A DNA stretch of 64,000 bases from UBA4582 sp038106185 (GTDB lineage Bacteria > Pseudomonadota > Gammaproteobacteria > Pseudomonadales > Azotimanducaceae). Within the stretch, counting starts at the first letter, position 1. Every line of letters starts with the position of its first letter. Position numbers and translations under genes: made by a program. The notes beneath the pieces were generated by a model. The model was not told the DNA's origin. It ran no database searches and was given only the letters and a program-made list of their open reading frames with translations. Location: the NCBI GenBank assembly GCA_038106185.1, contig JAYODE010000004.1, forward strand, positions 62,001 through 126,000. Reading direction: 5' to 3'. Of the stretch, positions 53,676 to 61,205 are shown piece after piece.

Positions 53676-54029
53676 CTAGCGCAGAGCCGCCGTGACGGCG
53701 ATCTCGACGGAGAATTGTGGTGCCACCAATTTCGATTCAACGCAGGCACGGGTCGGTGTCGCGCCCTCAACCACCCATTGATCCCAGACACTGTTCATGC
53801 CGGCAAAATCCGCGATATCAGCGAGCCAAATTGTAGCTGTTAAAAGGCGTGATTTATCGGTGCCGGCCTGCGCCAGAAGCTCGTCGATAGCTCGCAGAAT
53901 ATCAGCAGTTTGCTCTGCCGCCGAGCCACCGGCAGCATTTTGCGCAATCTGGCCTGCTGTCGATACGACGCCATTATAGACGACCGCCTGGCTCATTCTC
54001 GGGCCGACATTAATTCGTTGAATTGTCAT
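53676..54029 (-). CDS. RidA-family (YjgF/YER057c/UK114) protein
   Basis: A 117-residue protein of the enamine/imine deaminase family. The pattern VVYNGVVSTAGQIAQNAAGG, the ATIWLADIADFAGMNSVWDQW helix and GATPTRACVESKLVAPQFSVEIAVTAAL match RidA-like trimers; the arginine in PTRACVE is the residue that binds substrate carboxylate in RidA. This is a distant member rather than clear RidA itself. ATG 54029 has AAGGAAA 9 bases upstream; a frame from 54110 adds 27 unlikely residues. The AtoE gene is upstream on the same strand. Confidence 0.9.
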   Translation of the reverse strand: MTIQRINVGPRMSQAVVYNGVVSTAGQIAQNAAGGSAAEQTADILRAIDELLAQAGTDKSRLLTATIWLADIADFAGMNSVWDQWVVEGATPTRACVESKLVAPQFSVEIAVTAALR

Positions 54030-54186
54030 GGTATTTTTTCCTTGTAGGTCATGAATTGCTATCAGTGGCTCCGATCGCCTTGAGAATAGGTTCCTTTTTT
54101 CCGCCGCCACTATACCAAATTTAGAGACAAAAAAGTCTCGCTAACACTTATCCGGCAGCCCGGTTTCAGGCGGCTGCTGATCAACA

Positions 54187-55569
54187 TTAAAAATAGCTGG
54201 CTGCTATCAAACCACCCGCTAACGGCAGGGTTGCCACAAGAAACATGATAAACGAGTAGGACAATACTTTATTTGCAGGAAGACCCGTCATGATCAACAG
54301 CGGTATCACCACAAAGGGATGAATAATGTTAGTCCACTGGTCGCCATAAGCGATCCCCATGACAATTAACGCAGGATCAGTCCCCAGAACCTTGGCAGCC
54401 TCAAGGAAGGCCGGACCCTGAACGGCCCATTGAGCACCACCGGAGGGGATAAACAGATTGATCACACCGCCTGAGAAAAAAGCGATCAGTGGCAGACTTT
54501 CTGTGGTGCCGATTCTGGCGAAAAACCCTGCGATCTGCGCAACAAAGCCAGTATTCAGCATGATCCCCATGATGCCAGCGTACAATGGGTACTGGAGCAA
54601 AGTGGGCACCACAGCACGGCCGGCTTGCATGAACACCTGGGTCAGCTCAGATGACGAACGTGCCAACAGTAGACAAGCTGCCAAGAAGGTCCAGTTAACA
54701 ATATTTAAATCCAGTTGCACGCCTTTGTCATAAAACCAGCTGACCACATAGGTCATCAGAATCAAACCCAATGAGGTCGTCAGCCAGCGGGCGTTCTCCA
54801 GCTTGTCAGCGATTCCTACCCGCCGAATCGTATGCTCTTGGGGCACTGACGACGCTGGCTGGTCGGTTTCTGGCTCCTGTATTTCTTCTATCTCTGCGCT
54901 CGACGGCCCAAGCTGCATGGCAACGATGGTAACGGTGGCAAGCGTAAGTACGATCGTCACTAAATTGAACGTCGACAGAATGGTTTCCGTCACCGGCAGC
55001 AGTCCGCCCAGCAGGGATTCCATCGGGTTACCCGCCGTTGCCACCAGCAGGGGCGCCGAGCCGGAGTAACCCATGTGCCACACTACGAAACCACTGAATG
55101 CTGCGCCGCCTAGCAGGGGATAGTGCACAGGAATACCTCTGCGCCGAAACGACAAGGCGATCTGTCGTGCCATCAAACCACCCAATATCGTCCCCAATGG
55201 CCAGGCAATAAGACTCACACAACCCGCGAACAGGGTGACGAATCCATAGGCTGCTCGCGCGGTTTTCGGCACACTCGCTAACCGCTCCAAATAGCGCGGC
55301 ACTGGTCCCAAATGCGCTAGCGCATAAGCAAACAAGATGGTCAAACACACTTGAGTGATGAATGGCAGCAACGAACTCAAGCCATTGCCCCAGGCAAGCA
55401 CCACATCATGTGAGTCAGCCGGCGTGGCGCCATAGGTCAAGACCATCGCCGCCAGCGTCATAACAATCCCGAATGCAAATGGCTCCGGCATATAGCGGTC
55501 AAAGCCGCGAATCACCGCGCCTGTCAGGCGCTGCAAAAACGGATTAATGATGGTGTCCGCCGGCACCAT
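54187..55569 (-). CDS. Short-chain fatty acid / AtoE-type transporter
   Basis: A 460-residue inner-membrane protein with about ten helices, matching the TIGR00366/AtoE family: FDRYMPEPFAFGIVMTLAAM, GCVSLIAWPLGTILGGLMARQI, GGAAFSGFVVWHMGYSGSAP, FFSGGVINLFIPSGGAQWAVQGP and GIAYGDQWTNIIHPF. The E. coli member takes up short-chain fatty acids. I choose ATG 55569; its start region overlaps the 3' end of slyD by 26 bp in another frame. The ORF could also begin a few codons upstream at 55575 or 55596. Confidence 0.88.
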   Translation of the reverse strand: MVPADTIINPFLQRLTGAVIRGFDRYMPEPFAFGIVMTLAAMVLTYGATPADSHDVVLAWGNGLSSLLPFITQVCLTILFAYALAHLGPVPRYLERLASVPKTARAAYGFVTLFAGCVSLIAWPLGTILGGLMARQIALSFRRRGIPVHYPLLGGAAFSGFVVWHMGYSGSAPLLVATAGNPMESLLGGLLPVTETILSTFNLVTIVLTLATVTIVAMQLGPSSAEIEEIQEPETDQPASSVPQEHTIRRVGIADKLENARWLTTSLGLILMTYVVSWFYDKGVQLDLNIVNWTFLAACLLLARSSSELTQVFMQAGRAVVPTLLQYPLYAGIMGIMLNTGFVAQIAGFFARIGTTESLPLIAFFSGGVINLFIPSGGAQWAVQGPAFLEAAKVLGTDPALIVMGIAYGDQWTNIIHPFVVIPLLIMTGLPANKVLSYSFIMFLVATLPLAGGLIAASYF

Positions 55570-56029
55570 GGGCATGCCCATGGGCCTGCTCTTCACGGCT
55601 CGAATCTCGAACTTCTACTATTTCCAGATCGAATACCAGGGTCTGACCAGCAAAGGGATGATTGGCATCAATATCTACATTAAATTTCCCGATCTTGATC
55701 ACTCGAGCGTTGCGAATACCCTCCTTGGTATTGATATGGACTATCTGACCAATCTGCAACTTTTTGGGTGCATCAACAAGATGCTTTATTGGTACTCGGT
55801 GTTGCGAGTTTTCGACCCGCTGGCCGTAGGCTTGCTCGGGGGTCAGCGTAACCTGAATGCTGGCACCTGCCGTCTGGCCAATCATGGCGGCTTCCAGACC
55901 TGCCAGAATATTCCGCCGCCCGATCATGCATGCCTGCGGTGCCTCATCCCGATTAGTCTCGAGCTCATGACCCGCCTCATCCCTCAGCGTGTAATGAAAG
56001 GTCACGATCTTACCGTTGCTTACTTGCAT
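55544..56029 (-). CDS. slyD: FKBP-type peptidyl-prolyl isomerase SlyD
   Basis: A 161-residue cytoplasmic prolyl isomerase and metallochaperone. The FKBP core has FHYTLRDEAGHELETNRDEAP, the insert-in-flap region and LTPEQAYGQRVENSQHRVP, DANHPFAGQTLVFDLEIVEVR. The C-terminus is histidine rich (HGHAHGAGGHHH), which in SlyD binds nickel for hydrogenase or urease assembly. No hydrogenase genes are here. The atoE-like gene starts within its last codons. Start ATG 56029. Confidence 0.95.
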   Translation of the reverse strand: MQVSNGKIVTFHYTLRDEAGHELETNRDEAPQACMIGRRNILAGLEAAMIGQTAGASIQVTLTPEQAYGQRVENSQHRVPIKHLVDAPKKLQIGQIVHINTKEGIRNARVIKIGKFNVDIDANHPFAGQTLVFDLEIVEVRDSSREEQAHGHAHGAGGHHH

Positions 56030-56098
56030 TCAATCAACCTATATCAACAAATAAGCCGCAGTATCTCACTACTGGCGAGGAAGTGGTATTCTTGCGTT

Positions 56099-56872
56099 AT
56101 GCAAGACATTCTTCAGCTCGAAACTCAACAAGCGCACTTCAATCCGGCTTTTAACACCCTGGTCCATGATGGCTGGGTATTACGTTTCAGCCAAGGTTAC
56201 AGCCTCTGTACAGACTCCGTCTGGGCCTTGCGACAAGGTGATATAGGGATGCATGACAAGGTTCAGTTTTGCGAGGAGCAATTCCAGCTTCAACACCTTG
56301 CATGCACGTTTCGCTTGACTCCCCTCGCCCATCAGCAACCACTCGATTCTTATCTGCGTCGCAGCGGTTACCGAACAGCAGAGAGCGGCAGCGTCTTGAC
56401 TCGCCCCTTAACTCTAACAAATGCTCCAACAACAGCTCCAACAACAGCTCCAACAACAGCTCGAACAACTGCTGAGCCTCTCAAGACCTTGCCATTAACT
56501 CGCTGGCTGGATTTGTGTTATCGGCTCAATCCCGAAGACCGGCCGGGGCAGCGCCTGCAGCAAGAGCAGTTGCTCAGTCTGGTTGAATTACCCATGTGGT
56601 GTGCCGTCATCGAGGCGGAGGGGATTGCAGTTGGCTATGGGCGGGCAACACAGAGTGGCACCCATCTGTATCTCGATGATGTTTGGCTGGCTCCGGATTG
56701 GCGTCGGCGTGGTCATGGCCGGCGCCTGCTCGCCGGCTTGCAGAGATTTGGTCAGGCGCAGGGCGCCACCCTTGCTTGCCTGACCGTCAGTGACGCCAAC
56801 ATCAAGGCCAATGCATTCTTTCAACAGGCCGGCTTTAGCCTGGCTTATCCCTACCACTATCTGCAGCGTTGA
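56099..56872 (+). CDS. GNAT acetyltransferase with a repetitive linker
   Basis: A 257-residue protein of two halves. The N-terminal 100 residues (MQDILQLETQQAHFNPAFNTL) resemble a degenerate GNAT; the C-terminal half has a standard acetyl-CoA site, LDDVWLAPDWRRRGHGRRLL (RxxGxG) and NIKANAFFQQAGF. Between them, residues about 109-124 are a Pro-Thr-Thr-Ala repeat from a 12-bp array. I place the start at ATG 56099, since an open frame to 55547 crosses slyD on the other strand. Substrate unknown. The stop lies at the first unit of another tandem repeat. Confidence 0.75.
   Translation: MQDILQLETQQAHFNPAFNTLVHDGWVLRFSQGYSLCTDSVWALRQGDIGMHDKVQFCEEQFQLQHLACTFRLTPLAHQQPLDSYLRRSGYRTAESGSVLTRPLTLTNAPTTAPTTAPTTARTTAEPLKTLPLTRWLDLCYRLNPEDRPGQRLQQEQLLSLVELPMWCAVIEAEGIAVGYGRATQSGTHLYLDDVWLAPDWRRRGHGRRLLAGLQRFGQAQGATLACLTVSDANIKANAFFQQAGFSLAYPYHYLQR
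56423..56470. repeat. 12-bp tandem repeat inside the GNAT gene
   Basis: Three copies of GCTCCAACAACA plus one variant (GCTCGAACAACT), in frame, encoding APTT units of the linker. Confidence 0.9.
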
Positions 56873-57013
56873 TTGACTGAAGGATTGACTGAAGGATTGA
56901 CTNNNNNNNNNNNNNNNNNNNNNNNNNNNNNNNNNNNNNNNNNNNNNNNNNNNNNNNNNNNNNNNNNNNNNNNNNNNNNNNNNNNNNNNNNNNNNNNNNN
57001 NNAAGGATTGACT
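56871..57013. repeat. 12-bp tandem repeat with 100-N gap after the GNAT gene
   Basis: GATTGACTGAAG units begin at the GNAT stop codon, run into the gap at 56903-57002 and resume with AAGGATTGACT on its right. Real length unknown. Confidence 0.88.
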
Positions 57014-57147
57014 AAACAATGGATTCTGCGATTGGCTCAACTTTTCTGAGTTTATTCGCCTAGATTGGGATTCCTTTCGGCCCTACTTTAGAGACTCATC
57101 TTCTAATTTGGCACTTAGCAGCTTGCTAAGCGCTGAATCTGTGCCAT

Positions 57148-58224
57148 TTATTCCGCGACGAAGCCCTTCCAACCGCCCATGTACTTGATGAAACTTTCAC
57201 CGAGCCCCTCTCGGCGCAAATGCTCGGCTGTCACCGGGTTCGCAATAGGCATGAAGCCAGTATTCCTTTGTAGCTGATGCGGATAATCATGATGAAGGAT
57301 CGCAGCGCGGCCAAGCATGATCCAGTCAACACCAGCGGCTAATACCCGATCAGCCTCGTCTGGCGTCATGATTTTTCCGGCTACACCCAAGCGCACCGAG
57401 CCACGCTGTAGCGCCGTAAAGTAGCTCAGCAGGTCCTGATTCTGGTAGCTTTCCTCTTGTGGCTGCTTGAATACATCCCAAAGAGACATGTCGAGAAAAT
57501 CGATCTGTGCCTCGTTACATAGTCTCTGGCACACCGCAAGGACTTCGCTGAGTTGCATGCCGAAGCGCTCCGGAGACAGGCGCAGACCCATCAAAAAGTC
57601 CCTGCCGCAACGCTGGCGAATGCCTTCAATGATATTGAATATCGGCCTTGCACGGTTTTCCAACGAGCCACCGTACTGATCCTCACGGCGATTGATCTCG
57701 GCCGACAAAAACTGGCAGAGGATATAGCCATGAGCACCATGAATTTCGACTCCCTGAAAACCCGCCCGCTCCGCTCTTTCCGCAGCGACAACAAATGCCT
57801 CAATCATTTCTTCAACCTCGGCACCCGTCATAGCTCTGGCACCTGTCTCAGCATTATTCGAGGGGCAAACGGGGGTCGTACCAATCAAAGCCGTTGGCGA
57901 TCGCATACCGGCATGGTGCAGTTGGACGACAGGAAGGCTGTCGTTCATCTTGATGCCCGTCGCCAGCCGCTTAAGACCTTCTAAATGTTTGTCGTCGAAA
58001 ATTCCCAACTGACCTGGAAAACCCTGCCCCTGAGATTGCACATGGGCAGCACAGGTCATTGTCAACCCAAAGCCCCCTTCCGCGCGCATCGTCAGCCATC
58101 GATATTCGTCCTCTGAAAGACGACCATCATCATGGCTCTGCGAGTTCGTTAGGGGCGCGAGCATAAACCGATTTTTCATCACCGGTCCACGATTAAAAGT
58201 TAAAGGGGTAAATAATTGCGTCAT
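57148..58224 (-). CDS. Old Yellow Enzyme-family NADH:flavin oxidoreductase
   Basis: A 358-residue FMN TIM barrel. Landmarks are LFTPLTFNRGPVMKNRFMLAPLT, the FMN-contacting VVQLHHAGM, the active-site EIHGAHGYIL with the substrate-binding histidine pair, FLSAEINRREDQYGGSLENRARP and the phosphate-binding GVDWIMLGRAAI. It lacks the Fe-S domain of the dienoyl-CoA reductase type, so it is a plain ene-reductase-like protein. The next gene upstream on this strand is the VOC protein, about 108 bp apart. Substrate unknown. Confidence 0.92.
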   Translation of the reverse strand: MTQLFTPLTFNRGPVMKNRFMLAPLTNSQSHDDGRLSEDEYRWLTMRAEGGFGLTMTCAAHVQSQGQGFPGQLGIFDDKHLEGLKRLATGIKMNDSLPVVQLHHAGMRSPTALIGTTPVCPSNNAETGARAMTGAEVEEMIEAFVVAAERAERAGFQGVEIHGAHGYILCQFLSAEINRREDQYGGSLENRARPIFNIIEGIRQRCGRDFLMGLRLSPERFGMQLSEVLAVCQRLCNEAQIDFLDMSLWDVFKQPQEESYQNQDLLSYFTALQRGSVRLGVAGKIMTPDEADRVLAAGVDWIMLGRAAILHHDYPHQLQRNTGFMPIANPVTAEHLRREGLGESFIKYMGGWKGFVAE

Positions 58225-58332
58225 TGAAAATCCTGAAAGGAGAGGTTACTTTCGAGCGATAACACGCCCACAGATGCAGCATGCTTTTGCATCCGGCTTG
58301 CCTTTTCAGCCTTTTGCTAAGCTGTGAGGATA

Positions 58333-58737
58333 TTAGTTAACTTGCAGCAGCTCAACCCAGTTACCGTCTGGATCCTCGATCATCGAGATGGTAACACCAG
58401 TACGAATTTCTCTGGGCTTGACCACCACCTTATACCCTGCCTCTGCCAACTCGTTAGTTGCCTGCTCAAGGTTGCTGACGCTAATGGTAAAATATCGCAA
58501 CCCGGTAGCCCCACCGATACCCCCTGGCGGTGCCTCGGCGGCAGGCCTCTTGGCGTTAACCACAATCTTCAATGTGGTTGTACCGCAGGCTAATCGGGTC
58601 ATATGGTTGCCACCAGGCATCACCATTTCACCTTCGACTTTAAGTCCTAGCGTATCTCTGTAAAATTTTAGCATCGGCACAGCATCCGTGGTAACGATGC
58701 CGAGATCGATCGAGTCCTTGGTAACGACGACACCCAT
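58333..58737 (-). CDS. VOC (glyoxalase-like) family protein
   Basis: A 134-residue vicinal-oxygen-chelate protein with two beta-alpha-beta-beta-beta repeats. IDLGIVTTDAVPMLKFYRDTLGLKVEGE is the first, YFTISVSNLEQATNELAEAGYKVVV the second, and the last strand, MIEDPDGNWVELLQV, carries the metal-ligand glutamate. It could be a glyoxalase, dioxygenase or isomerase. ATG 58737 has the very strong site AGGAGG 7 bases upstream. It lies 80 bp after the ccmI stop on the same strand. Confidence 0.88.
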   Translation of the reverse strand: MGVVVTKDSIDLGIVTTDAVPMLKFYRDTLGLKVEGEMVMPGGNHMTRLACGTTTLKIVVNAKRPAAEAPPGGIGGATGLRYFTISVSNLEQATNELAEAGYKVVVKPREIRTGVTISMIEDPDGNWVELLQVN

Positions 58738-58817
58738 GCGACTGCCTCCTGATAGATTACTTTTCAAAAAACCGTGAGTGTAACTTGGGATGAAGCCGCC
58801 AATCCAGATGATTCGAT

Positions 58818-60188
58818 CTATTGATCTTTGACTTGACGACTGATGGTCAATGCGATGACACCATTTTGAGCGGTCATATCGATCGCCGCTGACTGGGCTT
58901 GATAGTCCGTCGGGCTAACGTTAGCAATACCACTGCTTGAAATTCTCGCAACCACCTGGATCTGATCAAAATTAGCCAGACTCATACCCGCCATCATTCC
59001 CATGGATTCATCCAGAGTGACTAGCTGCGGCAGGGCCGCGACCGTCATCTGTTGAACCGCCAGGGGCATAGGCGGACCCTGCATCGCTCGAGCAAACACA
59101 AATACTCTTGCTTGAGGGTCTACGTTCACCGTCGGCGACTTCTCAACCAGGACCTGCAGGCTCCGCTGCACCGCCACTTCGCTATTTGCAGAAGACTGGC
59201 CAGAAACATTGCTAGCCGCTTCTGACGTTGATGCCTGCATTGGCGGCAAATTCGTCGTGTCCAGGACACTCAGATCCTCCTCCAACCTCGTAATCGCTTG
59301 CTGAATAAGTGTTGCTCGCTCACCGTCTGCGCCTGCGCGCAGAGCCTGCCGAAACCAATTGAGCGAGCCTGACAAATCATTGTTTTGGAAAGCGTTCATG
59401 GCTTTGATTTCCAGCATCGAGACATCCTGAGGATTCAACGTCAGTGTACGCTCGACCGCCGCCGAAACTCGCGGCGTTAACTGGCGATCATCCACCAGAA
59501 ACAAAGCTTCCGTATACCAGGACGAAAGCCCTGCATCATTGGGATAACGCTCCAGAAGGTGTTCGAATGCCGCGGCCGCCTTTTCAAACTCTCCCATGCG
59601 CATATAAGACTGGCTTAACAAAAACCAGCCATCATCATTGTCGGGCTGCGATTGCAGACGCTCTGCTAACTTATCAACAGATGCGTTGACCCCGATCGTA
59701 TCATGTGGACTAGCGCCCGACTGAGCTCCGCTGCTGCTGCCTCGCAGTGTTTGCGCGAGTTGCAGATCATCTATAGCTCCCCACGAAAGACCGAAATCCG
59801 CGTAGGCAAAGATCGCAAACATCGGCAATAAGACGCCGAGCAACCAAGGGCTCAGCCCGACTTTAGCTCCATCTGCTTTGACTGTTGTCGACACACTTGA
59901 CTGCTGATCAGCACTATTGGATTCATCAAGCAAACTACGTTGCAGCTCCAGAGAAAGCTGCTCATAAGCCAGCGGGTCGAGGTCCCCTGCTGCCAGACTC
60001 GCGCTTAATTCGGCACTGCGCTCCTGGTAAATCAACAGATTCATGGCAGCGCGATCATCCACCTGCTCTCGCGCCAAGCTCGTGCGCCGCGCACTGATAA
60101 ACCGCCCATTGATAAGTAAGGGTAAAAGAACGAATGCACTCGCGAGAGCGCTCAACAAAGTCGCCCAAATCCAAAAGCTCAAAATCAT
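58818..60188 (-). CDS. ccmI: Cytochrome c maturation protein CcmI (CycH)
   Basis: A 456-residue membrane protein that presents apocytochrome c to the heme-ligation complex. Two N-terminal helices (about 5-24 and 100-120: WLLGVLLPMFAIFAYADFGL) precede a TPR domain (about 165-300, with LLSQSYMRMGEFEKAAAAFEHLLERYPND) and a C-terminal periplasmic domain of about 130 residues, as in CcmI of many gammaproteobacteria. It overlaps ccmH by four bases and is the last gene of the operon. Confidence 0.9.
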   Translation of the reverse strand: MILSFWIWATLLSALASAFVLLPLLINGRFISARRTSLAREQVDDRAAMNLLIYQERSAELSASLAAGDLDPLAYEQLSLELQRSLLDESNSADQQSSVSTTVKADGAKVGLSPWLLGVLLPMFAIFAYADFGLSWGAIDDLQLAQTLRGSSSGAQSGASPHDTIGVNASVDKLAERLQSQPDNDDGWFLLSQSYMRMGEFEKAAAAFEHLLERYPNDAGLSSWYTEALFLVDDRQLTPRVSAAVERTLTLNPQDVSMLEIKAMNAFQNNDLSGSLNWFRQALRAGADGERATLIQQAITRLEEDLSVLDTTNLPPMQASTSEAASNVSGQSSANSEVAVQRSLQVLVEKSPTVNVDPQARVFVFARAMQGPPMPLAVQQMTVAALPQLVTLDESMGMMAGMSLANFDQIQVVARISSSGIANVSPTDYQAQSAAIDMTAQNGVIALTISRQVKDQ

Positions 60189-60643
60189 TTCGATAACAAC
60201 CTTTTAAGACGCGCCTGATCCTGATCGGAAAGCGCCAGCGGGCTCGCCTTGCGGCGCCGCAACATCCTGAAAATCACTGCCAAAGCAATGATGAAAAAAA
60301 TGACAGGTCCAAACCAGAGTGCAACCGTACCCGCTCGAAGCTGGGGTTTATACAGGATGAAATCACCATAACGTGCCAGCATAAAACTTCTGATTTCGTC
60401 ATCCGATCGCCCTTCAAGCACCATGCGATGAACCTCTCGACGCAAGTCTTTGGCTATCATCGCATCTGAACCTGCAATATTCGTGTTCAAGCACTGGGGA
60501 CAGCGTAGTTCGGCTATCAGGCTATTATATTGACCACGCATTGCATCATTGGGGAAAGGGTACGCATCAATCGCTGCCCAGGTAAGCGACTGGCACATAA
60601 TCAGCAGGAACATGATCCCGAAGCTCTGAATCTTCATCAGCAT
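60185..60643 (-). CDS. ccmH: Cytochrome c maturation protein CcmH (CcmL/NrfF type)
   Basis: A 152-residue exported thiol protein that reduces the apocytochrome or works with CcmG. Signal peptide IMFLLIMCQSLTWA, then ELRCPQCLNTNIAGSDA with the conserved RCPQC dithiol, RDLRREVHRMVLEGRSDDEI, YGDFILYKPQL and a C-terminal anchor helix (TVALWFGPVIFFIIALAVIF). ATG 60643 starts one base after the ccmG stop. The 4-base overlap with ccmI indicates coupling. Confidence 0.95.
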   Translation of the reverse strand: MLMKIQSFGIMFLLIMCQSLTWAAIDAYPFPNDAMRGQYNSLIAELRCPQCLNTNIAGSDAMIAKDLRREVHRMVLEGRSDDEIRSFMLARYGDFILYKPQLRAGTVALWFGPVIFFIIALAVIFRMLRRRKASPLALSDQDQARLKRLLSK

Positions 60644-60644
60644 T

Positions 60645-61205
60645 TCAGCCCTTCATGCCTGCTGGGTTGACTTTCAATAGTTCGATAATTGGCCCGAGTG
60701 TTTCTTCCCACGTCTGTCGAGTCACGGGACCAACATGGCGATAGCGAATAACCCCCTTGGTATCTACGACAAAAGTCTCTGGTGCGCCGTAGACTCCCAG
60801 ATCAATACCCAGCTTGCCCTGATCATCGACAATATTAATTTTAAACGGGTTGTTGTGCCGAATCAGCCAGTTGCGCGCCTTCACAGAATCGTCATTATAG
60901 TTGATACCATAAAGAGGCACCCCCTCTTCTCGACTAATACGCATGAGTTCCGGATGTTCCACAAGACAGTTAGGGCACCAGGTAGCCCAGACATTGACTA
61001 ACGCCACCTGGCCCCGCAGATCTTCTGCGGTCAATACCCGCGTCGGCTCATTGAGCTCGACCAGAGCGAAGTCAGGAAACGGCTGGTCTATCAACTCTGA
61101 TGGTAGCAAGTGCGGATCTTTCAGACTGAAACCGGCCGCCAGGATACCCACCAAACCCAGAAATATCACTAAGGGAATTAACAGGCTCTTCTTCAGTCCG
61201 CTCAC
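60645..61205 (-). CDS. ccmG: Thiol:disulfide interchange protein CcmG/DsbE
   Basis: A 186-residue periplasmic thioredoxin anchored by one helix (SLLIPLVIFLGLVGILAAGFSL), which keeps the CXXCH cysteines of apocytochrome c reduced. The active site is WATWCPNC (C77, C80), with the acidic GVYGAPETFVVD and cis-proline loop after it. The GTG at 61205 overlaps the ccmF stop by four bases (GTGA); the longer frame from 61316 lies inside ccmF and is not used. Confidence 0.95.
   Translation of the reverse strand: MSGLKKSLLIPLVIFLGLVGILAAGFSLKDPHLLPSELIDQPFPDFALVELNEPTRVLTAEDLRGQVALVNVWATWCPNCLVEHPELMRISREEGVPLYGINYNDDSVKARNWLIRHNNPFKINIVDDQGKLGIDLGVYGAPETFVVDTKGVIRYRHVGPVTRQTWEETLGPIIELLKVNPAGMKG

Noticed and set aside
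55547..56098. Long plus-strand open frame fused to the N-terminus of the GNAT gene (441 residues in all)
   Set aside because: It is antisense to slyD and the start of the AtoE gene, has no family similarity, and a suitable ATG exists at 56099.
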